Below, one piece after another: positions 9,277 through 17,492 of a stretch of 40,522 nucleotides of DNA. The DNA is from an uncultured Desulfuromonadales bacterium. Its GTDB lineage: Bacteria; Desulfobacterota; Desulfuromonadia; Desulfuromonadales; Geopsychrobacteraceae. The notes beneath the pieces were generated by a model. It was not told where the DNA came from. It did no database searches and was given only the letters and a program-made list of their open reading frames with translations. Position numbers and translations under genes: made by a program. How positions within the stretch are numbered: position 1 is the first letter of the stretch; every line of letters begins with the position of its first letter. The stretch lies in NCBI GenBank assembly GCA_947259715.1, contig CAMYNR010000051.1, positions 1 through 40,522 of the forward strand, given 5' to 3'.

Positions 9277-9463
9277 TTGGTGAGCATCCGGAAACTCCGG
9301 ATGCCACTGGTAAGTTTTCAGATTGAAAACGAGCAGTTTTTCGTAAGGTCAAGGAAAACAAAATCTTCCGCGGAGGCGTACATGGTACGCCGCACAAGCA
9401 AGGCCGCAGATTGACGCGGAGATTGCGGAAAAGAGCCCTTTCCAAATGAAAACTAGTTGGTGA
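9273..9463. repeat. Intergenic repeat family 1, copy A, bounded by CTAGTTGGTGA direct repeats
   Basis: CTAGTTGGTGA at 9273-9283 and 9453-9463; hairpin GCATCCGGA-AAC-TCCGGATGC; similarity to copy B at 11212. Confidence 0.7.
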
Positions 9464-9478
9464 CTTTTGGAGGAAACA

Positions 9479-10234
9479 ATGCAGCCACTCGACATCCTGA
9501 TTGCCGAGGATAACCCCAAAGACTTTGAATTTCTCGAGGCACTGCTGAAGGATTGGCAGGAGCAGGTGCAAATCACTCACGCGCCGAACGGCCAGTTGGC
9601 CCTTGAACTGGGGATGACCCGCAGCAATCCACTGATTATCAGCGATATTCAGATGCCGGAAATGAACGGGATCGATTTCGCCCGCAATCTCTGGGAGAAG
9701 CAACCGGAGGCGCGGATCGTCTTCTGGAGTCAGTTCAAGGACGAAATGTACGTCCGCTCGCTGGCAAAAATCGTTCCTCCCGAAACGGTTTACGGTTACA
9801 TTCTTAAATCCAGCCCACGCGAGCGGATCGCCTCGGCGATCCGCACAGTCCTGCTTGAAGAGCAGTGCTGGATCGATCCGGAGGTCCGCAAGGTTCAGGG
9901 GCGTGCCGGCCACAGTCTGACCGCCCTGTCCGATATCGAATATGAAGCCCTGCTCGATATTTCCCTCGGCCTGACCGACAACCTCATCGCGCAGCGACGT
10001 TATCTCTCTCGGCGTGGGGTCCAGAGCCGCCTGAACTCCCTCTACAACAAGCTCTGCATCGATCAGGAACAGTTCCATTGTGAAAAAGTCGGCGACTCTT
10101 TCAACCTGCGTAACCGGGCGGTCGCCGTTTCGCTGGCTCGCGGCCTGGTCAATGCCTTCGAAATGGAGCGCGAGGAACAGGAATTTCAGATCTGGTTCAA
10201 GCGTTTTAAACGGACCCATCAGACAGAAGATTGA
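9479..10234 (+). CDS. Response regulator with atypical C-terminal (LuxR-HTH-like) region
   Basis: ILIAEDNPKDFEFLEALL...IISDIQMPEMNGIDFARNL receiver; SLTALSDIEYEALLDISLGLTDNLIAQRRYLSRRGVQSRLNSLYNKL HTH-like; ATG at 9479 with upstream GGAGG. Confidence 0.82.
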   Translation: MQPLDILIAEDNPKDFEFLEALLKDWQEQVQITHAPNGQLALELGMTRSNPLIISDIQMPEMNGIDFARNLWEKQPEARIVFWSQFKDEMYVRSLAKIVPPETVYGYILKSSPRERIASAIRTVLLEEQCWIDPEVRKVQGRAGHSLTALSDIEYEALLDISLGLTDNLIAQRRYLSRRGVQSRLNSLYNKLCIDQEQFHCEKVGDSFNLRNRAVAVSLARGLVNAFEMEREEQEFQIWFKRFKRTHQTED

Positions 10235-10368
10235 CCTAACTGCAACTGGTCAGACCGGAAGGTCAGGTTAACCTGAAAGCAAAAAGCTGTCAGAACTTCT
10301 CCACTTGTGGGAAACCTTTTTGAAACGAACGGCGTTTCTTCTCTTTTCTTGTCTTAAATAGATCCCTG

Positions 10369-10386
10369 TGGTAAAAGGTCTTACCA
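10369..10386. promoter_or_regulatory. Candidate GntR/FadR-family operator (autoregulatory)
   Basis: Perfect inverted repeat TGGTAA-AAGGTC-TTACCA ending 19 bp before the regulator ATG. Confidence 0.4.
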
Positions 10387-10405
10387 AGATCATCTGGAGG
10401 GTCCT

Positions 10406-11143
10406 ATGGCGACAGTATTCAAACCGATTCGGCCGAAAAAGCTTTCGGAAGAGATCGTTGATCAGATAAAAGAGTTGATTTCGCGCGGTGACCTGCGCCC
10501 TGGCCAGCGGATTCCATCAGAACGGGAACTCGCTTCCTTTCTCGGTGTCAGCCGGCCTTCAGTCCGCGAAGCGATCATGGTCCTTGAGGCGATGGGTTTT
10601 CTGGAATCCCGTCAGGGCGGCGGCACCTATGTCCGCTCCCTGGCCGACGTCACCATGGCCGACCCCCTGGCCAATATGGTCGAGCGGCGCGATCCACGCA
10701 TGCTGCATGCTCTGACCGAAGTCCGTATCGGCCTGGAGACCTGGTCGGCCTACCTGGCCGCCAAACGGGCGGAGGACTCCGAGATCGAAAGATTGCGTGA
10801 GCTTTACGCGATTATGGTCGAACAGGCCGCAAGCGGCGGATGGGATGCCGAAATCGATGCTGAATTCCACCTGACAATCACTGCAGCCTCGCACAACACC
10901 CTGCAGATTCATGTCCTTGATACCATTCAATCACTGTTTCAAACCACCATTATGGTCGCGCTGAGTGAATTTTACACCAAGGAAGGCTACATCGAACTGC
11001 TCCTCAACCATCACCGCGAAATTATGGAGGCGATCGCCGATCATGACCCGGAACGGGCCCGCGATCGGATGATGGAGCATTTGACCCTGGTCGAGGAAAA
11101 ACTTGCCCTGTTTCTGCAAAAAGAGCGACCAGACACGGCTTAA
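10406..11143 (+). CDS. FadR-subfamily GntR transcriptional regulator
   Basis: EEIVDQIKELISRGDLRPGQRIPSERELASFLGVSRPSVREAIMVLEAMGFLESRQGGGTYV wHTH and FCD-type C-terminus. Confidence 0.92.
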   Translation: MATVFKPIRPKKLSEEIVDQIKELISRGDLRPGQRIPSERELASFLGVSRPSVREAIMVLEAMGFLESRQGGGTYVRSLADVTMADPLANMVERRDPRMLHALTEVRIGLETWSAYLAAKRAEDSEIERLRELYAIMVEQAASGGWDAEIDAEFHLTITAASHNTLQIHVLDTIQSLFQTTIMVALSEFYTKEGYIELLLNHHREIMEAIADHDPERARDRMMEHLTLVEEKLALFLQKERPDTA

Positions 11144-11164
11144 TAGTTACAATCCTTCAGTACA

Positions 11165-11193
11165 GGCTGCCGCAAACGGCAGCCTTTGCTTTT
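11165..11193 (+). terminator. Rho-independent terminator
   Basis: GGCTGCCG-CAAA-CGGCAGCC followed by TTTGCTTTTT. Confidence 0.8.
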
Positions 11194-11211
11194 TCTGCTC
11201 AGCCAATTTAG

Positions 11212-11327
11212 CTAGTGCCCATCCGGAAAGTCCGGATGGCACAAAGTGCGTTTCTGATTTGGAAACTAGCAATTTTTTGCCAGATCAAGGAAATCAAGCA
11301 TTTGCGCGGATTCCGGACAGAAACTAG
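11212..11327. repeat. Intergenic repeat family 1, copy B
   Basis: CTAGTGCCCATCCGGAAAGTCCGGATGGCAC...GATCAAGGAAATCAAGCATTTGCGCGGA...AAACTAG, similar to copy A. Confidence 0.65.
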
Positions 11328-11385
11328 CTAGAGTCGCCCCATTCCTCAGCGTCGGCCACCTTCACCAATCTGGACTTAAACGATC

Positions 11386-11661
11386 ATGAAACTTGAAAAA
11401 ATTTATCAAGCGACTATCGATAAATGGGGCGAAGAAGCCCAGTATGACCAAGCGGTCGAAGAATGCGCCGAACTGATCGCTGCGTTAATGCACTATCGGC
11501 GCGGCAAAATCGATCAACAGGCAGTCATTGACGAACTTGCTGATGTCAGCCTGATGGTCGGCCAGCTCAGCTGGATGTTCGGAGCCGACGAGGTCGAGAA
11601 GGCTGTCATCCAAAAACGCAAGAAACTTGACATGCTTCTGCACCGTGGCGAACCGAAGTAG
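11386..11661 (+). CDS. MazG-like nucleotide pyrophosphohydrolase family protein
   Basis: QYDQAVEECAELIAALMHYRRGKID..AVIDELADVSLMVGQL, EExxE...DExxD all-alpha NTPase motif. Confidence 0.75.
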   Translation: MKLEKIYQATIDKWGEEAQYDQAVEECAELIAALMHYRRGKIDQQAVIDELADVSLMVGQLSWMFGADEVEKAVIQKRKKLDMLLHRGEPK

Positions 11662-11815
11662 CAGAAAGTAGCCCACCATAACGGAAAATAATTTCCCGAC
11701 AGAAGCATCGACAATTAAAATTACCGCAGAGAACTTACCTGGTCGAAAAACTTAACACTGAAAGCCCCGAGCCTCGCAGAGATCCATAAAAGCCTGAAAT
11801 AAAGCAAAAAAACCA

Positions 11816-11832
11816 TTGGCACAGATAATGCT
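11816..11832 (+). promoter_or_regulatory. Sigma-54 (-24/-12) promoter
   Basis: TTGGCACAGATAATGCT: GG and GC elements separated by exactly 10 nt, close to TTGGCACGNNNNTTGCW. Confidence 0.6.
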
Positions 11833-11882
11833 GAATTACTAAATGACAGGTTTCAAAACTGCAGCTAACAGCGCAACTGCAA

Positions 11883-12218
11883 ATGTCACTACTGAAGCAA
11901 CTTTACGTGGATCTGCGCAAACTGATGGTTACCTGCTAGACAATTCTGCTGACCTCTATGTTTTTCATCGCCAGCACCGGATATGCGCTGAAAATACAGG
12001 GAGATAAGGAATATAAAAATTTCTCTAAGCAGGAAGACTCTGACAGTGATTCAGACAGCGACTCATACGTGCAAGAGGGATGGGTAAGCCAACCGACTCC
12101 CCCTGAGCCAGCTCCGGTTCCCGAGCCCGGAACCATTATCCTGGTCGGCCTGGCCCTCTATCGGCGAAAAAATCGAAAGGAACCAAGCCCAGAAGCCTGG
12201 GGATCTAATGTTTCTTAA
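11883..12218 (+). pseudogene. PEP-CTERM-like exported protein, apparently degenerate (in-frame TAG at 11937-11939; intact ORF from 11958)
   Basis: Frame reads ...RKLMVTC*TILLTSMFFIASTGYALKIQ...DSDSDSDSDSY...PVPEPGTIILVGLALYRRKNRK; signal-peptide-like N-terminus and PEP-CTERM-like tail. Confidence 0.5.
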
Positions 12219-12250
12219 AATAGAAACAACAGGCTTCTGGTCAAAGTTAA

Positions 12251-12275
12251 AAGCCCGGCTCTTGCCGGGCTTTTT
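12251..12275 (+). terminator. Rho-independent terminator
   Basis: AAGCCCGGC-TCTT-GCCGGGCTT followed by T-tract. Confidence 0.8.
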
Positions 12276-12277
12276 GT

Positions 12278-13366
12278 TTATACTTTGCCAAAAGGAAGTT
12301 CCAGCTGTACCGGGGGCTCAGCAGGAACCTCAGTCGTCAAACTTGACAAGGTAATCCCCAGCAGCCGTACTGCACGTTTTTTTGCCTCCGTGGTCTCCAA
12401 CAACTGTTCCGCCAAGCGCAACATCATCTCTGCCTGGTCAATTGGCTCCTCGCGGGTAACCGACCTTGTGACCGTCTGAAAGTCAGCATATTTGACTTTC
12501 AGGGTCAAAGTCAGCCCGCTGGTCTGCTTGGCTTCCAGCAACCCGGCCACTTTGTCCGCCAAGGCGCCTAAAATAGTCAGCATCTGCCCGGTATCGGCAA
12601 TATCCTCTGCCAGGGTGGTTTCCTTGCCGATCGATTTACGAATGCGATTGGCCACCACCGGGCGCAGATCGATTCCGTGGGCGATATCATGATAATAGCG
12701 CCCAGCCTTGCCAAAGCGTCCCTCCAACTCCGCCAACGAACGACTGCCCAGATCAGCCCCAGTGAAGATGCCAAGGCTGTGCATCTTTTTTTCTGTCACC
12801 CGGCCAACTCCGTGAAACTTTCGAACCGGCAGACTGGCGATAAATTCAGCCGCCTGGGCAGGAGTGATCACCGTCAGACCGTCAGGCTTTTGCAGATCGG
12901 AAGCGATTTTGGCGAGAAATTTGTTATATGACACACCGGCGGAGGCGGTTAAACCAGTGTGTTGGCAAATTTTCTGGCGGATCTCCTCAGAGATCCAGGT
13001 TGCCGAGGTGATCGCCGGCTTATTGGCTGTAACATCAAGGTAGGCCTCGTCGAGAGAAAGTGGCTCGACCAGGTCGGTGTACTCATGAAAGATCTGCCGA
13101 ATCTGCAGGGATGCGGTGCGGTAGGCTTCGAAGCGCGGACGAACAAAAATTGCTGCCGGACAGAGTCGATAAGCCCGCGCACAGGACATGGCGGAATGGA
13201 TCCCGAAATGACGTGCTTCGTAGGAGCAGGTCGCGACGACCCCGCGCCCCCCGGGGTCGCCACCGACAATCACCGGCTTGCCGCGCAGCTCAGGACGGTC
13301 GCGCTGCTCAACAGCGGCAAAAAAAGCATCCATGTCGATGTGGATAATTTTACGTTCTGCGGTCAT
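12278..13366 (-). CDS. dinB: DNA polymerase IV (Y-family)
   Basis: RKIIHIDMDAFFAAVEQRDRPELRGKPVIVGG; YEARHFGIHSAMS; VEPLSLDEAYLDVT; C-terminal QLELPF clamp-binding motif. Confidence 0.93.
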   Translation of the reverse strand: MTAERKIIHIDMDAFFAAVEQRDRPELRGKPVIVGGDPGGRGVVATCSYEARHFGIHSAMSCARAYRLCPAAIFVRPRFEAYRTASLQIRQIFHEYTDLVEPLSLDEAYLDVTANKPAITSATWISEEIRQKICQHTGLTASAGVSYNKFLAKIASDLQKPDGLTVITPAQAAEFIASLPVRKFHGVGRVTEKKMHSLGIFTGADLGSRSLAELEGRFGKAGRYYHDIAHGIDLRPVVANRIRKSIGKETTLAEDIADTGQMLTILGALADKVAGLLEAKQTSGLTLTLKVKYADFQTVTRSVTREEPIDQAEMMLRLAEQLLETTEAKKRAVRLLGITLSSLTTEVPAEPPVQLELPFGKV

Positions 13367-13433
13367 AAGTAAAAATAGCCACAGGAGGCCGGCTCCCGTG
13401 GCTATCAATTTACGCTAAATCAGCGAATGCAGA

Positions 13434-13859
13434 TCAAGAAATTTCTACCAGCTCGATATCAAAGTTCAGGGACTTGCCAGCCATCGGATGGTTGGCGTCC
13501 AGGACAATTTTATCTTCGCGGACCTCTTTTACCGTCAGCAGCATCGGCTGACCACCTTCCATCTGGGTCTGGAACTGTTGCCCGACCTCAGGTTTCATTC
13601 CTTCTTCAAACTGGCTGTGATCAGCCTCGAAAACCATCTCTTCATTATAGGGCCCATAGGCCTCGTCTTCGGGAAGATGAACCTTTTTCGAATCACCGAC
13701 CGCCATGCCGACAACGGCCTGGTCAAAACCGGGGATCACCTGGCCGGCGCCGACTTCAAACTCAAGGGGCTGAGCTTCACGCGAAGAATCAAAAACCTCG
13801 CCGCCGTCAAAAGTACCGGTGTAATGAACTTTTACTTTGCTACCATTTGCTGCAGTCAT
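13434..13859 (-). CDS. FKBP-type peptidyl-prolyl cis-trans isomerase (SlyD-like)
   Basis: VKVHYTGTFDGGEVFDSSREAQPLEFEVGAGQVIPGFDQAVVGMAVGDSKKV. Confidence 0.9.
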   Translation of the reverse strand: MTAANGSKVKVHYTGTFDGGEVFDSSREAQPLEFEVGAGQVIPGFDQAVVGMAVGDSKKVHLPEDEAYGPYNEEMVFEADHSQFEEGMKPEVGQQFQTQMEGGQPMLLTVKEVREDKIVLDANHPMAGKSLNFDIELVEIS

Positions 13860-14049
13860 GCTTGCTCCTAAACAGAGGGATCAAAAGAAAAGGCAGCTGA
13901 TAACGCTGCCTGCGACTTAATTTATATCAACTTTTATGACTCATAGGTTGACATTGCTGACGACAGAAATCAACCCCCTGAGCAATTTTACCTTCCAGTT
14001 TTGGAAAATCGGCCTGAAATCAGGGTGAAAACTGGCTAAACTGGATACT

Positions 14050-14694
14050 ATGCATGAGATTCCCCCCCGGCTCCCAAAACGTCACTGGCCTCTGCTCAAC
14101 TGGCTGGTTCGGCAGATTTTTCGCCTGCTCGGCTGGCGCATCGAAGGAACCCTCCCTAACCTGCCGAAGGCGGTGATCGCCATTGCCCCGCATACCTCCA
14201 ACTGGGATTTTGTCATCGGCATGAGCGCAGTTCTGGCCCTCGGTCTGCAGGCCAGCTGGCTGGGCAAAAAAGGTTTATTCCGCGGTTCTTTAGGCAAACT
14301 GCTCTGTTTCCTCGGCGGAATTCCGGTCGATCGCCGCCATCCTGAAGGACTTCTTGAGCAAATCGTGGCGGCCTGTCGGCAGGAATCGCAGATATTGCTT
14401 GGCATCACTCCTGAGGGGACCCGCCAAGCGACCACCTCCTGGAAAAACGGCTGCTGCCGGATCGCCGCTGGCGCACAGATCCCCCTGGTGCCGGTCGCCC
14501 TGGACTTCTCCCGAAAGCAGATCCGGATCTTTCCGCACTGGATCCCAGATCAGGAGATGGACAAAAATATGCAACGCTTAAGCAGGCACTTTTCTGCTGA
14601 GATGGCAAAAAAGCCGGCAAACTTCCTTCCCCATAGCCATGGCCCCCAGTCCGCCAAGGACCTGCCCATGGAGACACGCCATCCTGGCTCTTGA
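14050..14694 (+). CDS. 1-acyl-sn-glycerol-3-phosphate acyltransferase (PlsC) family protein
   Basis: IAPHTSNWDFVIGM (H-x-S-x-W-D) and GITPEGTRQ motifs. Confidence 0.8.
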   Translation: MHEIPPRLPKRHWPLLNWLVRQIFRLLGWRIEGTLPNLPKAVIAIAPHTSNWDFVIGMSAVLALGLQASWLGKKGLFRGSLGKLLCFLGGIPVDRRHPEGLLEQIVAACRQESQILLGITPEGTRQATTSWKNGCCRIAAGAQIPLVPVALDFSRKQIRIFPHWIPDQEMDKNMQRLSRHFSAEMAKKPANFLPHSHGPQSAKDLPMETRHPGS

Positions 14695-14713
14695 TCATAT
14701 TGCTTTAGCAACA

Positions 14714-15418
14714 TCATGACCTGGACTGGCCAGCAGGCTCCTCTTTGCGACGCTGCTGATTGCTGGCCAGATGAGCCAGCCGGGTCGGTTCAGGCAGGCG
14801 ATAGCCGCGACCGCAGGCCAACACCAGGTCGGCGGCCTGATCCGGGTCGAGCAGATGGCCGGGGGAGACATAGAGCGGCTTGACCCGATCACGGGTCCGT
14901 AGCACCAGACCGAGCTTTTTTCCCTGCGGCGACTGCAACGGTTGCCGTTGGCCACGCTGCTCCCCGACCGGCTCATGGTTGCCGTAGAGACGACTTTTGG
15001 CACAACCGATGGTCGGCAGGCCCAGCCATAAGCCGAGGTGGCTGGCCAGGCCGATCCCGCGCGGATGGGCGATCCCCTGGCCGTCAACCAGGATCAGGTC
15101 GGGCGCCAGTTGAAGCTTACCAAACGCCTGCAGAATCACCGGCAGTTCGCGAAACGAAAGCAGCCCGGGGCGATAGGGGAAATCACTCCGGGCACTAGCG
15201 GTGACCGTCGCCAGAGGTTGTAGTTCGGGAAAGCTCAGCAGAACCACGGCGGCGTGGAACAGATCGCCCCGCCAGGCACAGGAGACATCGACCCCGGCGA
15301 CGGTCTGCGGCTTGATCGGATTTCTCGCTTGGCAGCAAACCTGCTCAGCTAATTGCCGCTGCAATTCGACCGCGGCAGCCTGCTCCAGGTCCCATGGGTG
15401 CAAAGGGGCAAAGTCCAT
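14714..15418 (-). CDS. nfi: Endonuclease V
   Basis: [63 protein letters not shown]. Confidence 0.93.
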   Translation of the reverse strand: MDFAPLHPWDLEQAAAVELQRQLAEQVCCQARNPIKPQTVAGVDVSCAWRGDLFHAAVVLLSFPELQPLATVTASARSDFPYRPGLLSFRELPVILQAFGKLQLAPDLILVDGQGIAHPRGIGLASHLGLWLGLPTIGCAKSRLYGNHEPVGEQRGQRQPLQSPQGKKLGLVLRTRDRVKPLYVSPGHLLDPDQAADLVLACGRGYRLPEPTRLAHLASNQQRRKEEPAGQSRS

Positions 15419-15506
15419 GCTCGGCTCAACTCTGAAAGGGTGCGGGGCTTCCGCTATAGTTTACTCACTGATTCAGGTTACCAACAATCCTGACAAGGAG
15501 GCAGCA

Positions 15507-16034
15507 ATGTTCGCACAGATTGAAATCACTCAGGGTGATATCACCCAACTGCAGGTTGACGCGATTGTCAACGCGGCCAACACCAAGCTGCTCGGCGGCG
15601 GCGGGGTGGACGGCGCCATTCACCGGGCCGCTGGTCCACAATTACTCGAGGAATGCCGCCAGCTGAATGGCTGCCCAACCGGCGAAGCGAAGTTGACAAA
15701 GGGCTATCGGCTACCGGCAAAACATGTCATCCACACCGTCGGTCCGGTCTGGAACGGGGGACAGAAGGGTGAAGCCGAACTGCTTGCCAACTGCTACCGG
15801 AACAGCTTGAGCCTTGCTGATCAGGCGGGGCTACAGTCGGTCGCCTTTCCTTCCATCAGCACCGGCGTCTACGGCTATCCCATCGACCAGGCCTGCCGGA
15901 TTGCCCTGCGGGAAACCCTTAATTTTCAGCCCGACAGCAAAAATCTGCAGAAAGTCATTTTTTGCTGTTTCTCCAATGATGACCGGGAGTGCTACGAAAA
16001 GGCCCTCAATGAATTAAAGGCATCCGCTCGCTGA
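15507..16034 (+). CDS. Macro-domain protein (O-acetyl-ADP-ribose deacetylase-like)
   Basis: [46 protein letters not shown] before ATG at 15507. Confidence 0.93.
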   Translation: MFAQIEITQGDITQLQVDAIVNAANTKLLGGGGVDGAIHRAAGPQLLEECRQLNGCPTGEAKLTKGYRLPAKHVIHTVGPVWNGGQKGEAELLANCYRNSLSLADQAGLQSVAFPSISTGVYGYPIDQACRIALRETLNFQPDSKNLQKVIFCCFSNDDRECYEKALNELKASAR

Positions 16035-16038
16035 GGGT

Positions 16039-16566
16039 TCAGGAGCCGGGTCGATGGCGCTGAATCTTGCCATCAGACAAAGCAGCGCGCGGACGGCCAG
16101 GCTTTTCTTCGGCCGGATAGCCCACTGCTATCACCATCGGCACTTCCAGCCCGGCGGGAAGGTTGACCAGCTCTCGAACGTACTCTGAGGCGCTCAGAGT
16201 GTCGCTATGAGCGCGCAAACGCAATTGCGCCCAGCAACTTTTCAGGCCCAGCTCTTCGGCAGCCAGCTGCAGGATAATCGCCGCAATCGAACAATCTTCA
16301 ATCCAGACATCGGAGACCTGCGGATCAGCGGCAATCACGACAGCAAGCGGTGCGCTGCTGAAAAAAGAGGTTCCGTGGGCCTTGGCGAGGGCCAGCTGAT
16401 CCAGAGTTGCCCGGTCATCGACCAGGACAAACTGCCAGGGCTGCCGATCCCGCGAGGTCGGCGCACGCAGCAGCGCCTCAGATAAGGCGCCGAGAGTCTC
16501 GGGCTCCAGGACCCGCGAGGTAAACTTACGGATGCTTCTGCGCTGACGGAGTAGATCGAGCATCAT
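16039..16566 (-). CDS. Nitroreductase family protein
   Basis: RRSIRKFTSRVLEPETLGALSEALLRAPTSRDRQPWQFVLVDD; WIEDCSIAAIILQLAAEELGLKSCW. Confidence 0.9.
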   Translation of the reverse strand: MMLDLLRQRRSIRKFTSRVLEPETLGALSEALLRAPTSRDRQPWQFVLVDDRATLDQLALAKAHGTSFFSSAPLAVVIAADPQVSDVWIEDCSIAAIILQLAAEELGLKSCWAQLRLRAHSDTLSASEYVRELVNLPAGLEVPMVIAVGYPAEEKPGRPRAALSDGKIQRHRPGS

Positions 16567-16768
16567 CCAACTCTCCTTTCAAAGGTGGCTGTTGGCGTTC
16601 AGAACGCCCCCTCCATGGTTCACTCACTTGCGGTTCCGCTGCGCCGGTCAGGTTTTCGAATTTGCTGCTGCGAAACTCTTTCTGAAGCAGATTAAACGAC
16701 AAGGTCAACAGATTATGATTAAAAAAGGGATCGCAATCCTGCAGCAGCGGGGCAGGACGTTAGAATCA

Positions 16769-16963
16769 TTACCCAGGGGGATCGCGCATGCCTGAGAAAA
16801 ACATCGGATTGCGGAAGTCGATCGTCTGCCGTTCGAGAACAAGAACCAGGATACCGATATCGATATGTTCCAAGAGCTGGCCCCCAGGTTGTGACGGCTG
16901 AACCGGGAGGGCATGTCTCTGCGTCTTAGCGGAGCGTGGAGGAAAACCTTTTTCCGCCCGCAT
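16769..16963 (-). pseudogene. Possible remnant of a PAS-domain signalling protein
   Basis: Short ORF GGQLLEHIDIGILVLVLERQTIDFRNPMFFSG resembles the start of a PAS domain; no intact gene in 16567-17011. Confidence 0.25.
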
Positions 16964-17011
16964 TTTCCCCGCAAAAAAAGTGGAACTGTCCAGACAGGAT
17001 AAAGAGCCAAC

Positions 17012-17491
17012 CTACAAAACAGCTGCGCTCGGTTCAGAGACCTCAACCAAACGCCCGCCTGTCATTTCCTGCAACTGAAGATAGCTGACCGGAACGGAGC
17101 AAAATTCATTACCGGCGGCAGCGTAGACCCGAGGGAAACGCTGTAGGGAGACATCCAGCAGCACCGGCAACCGATCCGGCAGCAGAAAGGGACAGACTCC
17201 GCCCGGCGAATAACCGGTCAATTTTTCGACCTGCTCGGCCTGCGGCAGCTTGACCTTGCCGGAGAGCCCGGCTGCCTGCTTCAAACGCGAACTTTTCACC
17301 TTCATATCGCCGCAGGTGACAACGGCAACCGCCTGGTCACCAATCAGAAACAGCAGGGTTTTGGCAATCTCTGCGACCCTGCAGCCGACTGCAGCGGCCG
17401 CAGCTTGGGCTGTCGGCGTTGGCTGCTGATATTCCCAAACCTCAATGTTGTGTGCGGCCAGGTAGCTTTTAACCTCGGCGAGTGCTGTCAT
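17012..17491 (-). CDS. YbaK/aminoacyl-tRNA deacylase domain protein
   Basis: AAAAVGCRVAEIAKTLLFLIGDQAVAVVTCGDMKVKSSRLKQA...GYSPGGVCPFLLPDRLPVLLDVSLQRF. Confidence 0.87.
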   Translation of the reverse strand: MTALAEVKSYLAAHNIEVWEYQQPTPTAQAAAAAVGCRVAEIAKTLLFLIGDQAVAVVTCGDMKVKSSRLKQAAGLSGKVKLPQAEQVEKLTGYSPGGVCPFLLPDRLPVLLDVSLQRFPRVYAAAGNEFCSVPVSYLQLQEMTGGRLVEVSEPSAAVL

Positions 17492-17492
17492 T

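Noticed and set aside
9209-10219. 336-aa minus-strand ORF
   Set aside because: Antisense to the response regulator and repeat copy A; no family resemblance.
12040-12070. SDSDSD-type tandem codons as a repeat array
   Set aside because: A short low-complexity coding tract, not a CRISPR or VNTR of note.
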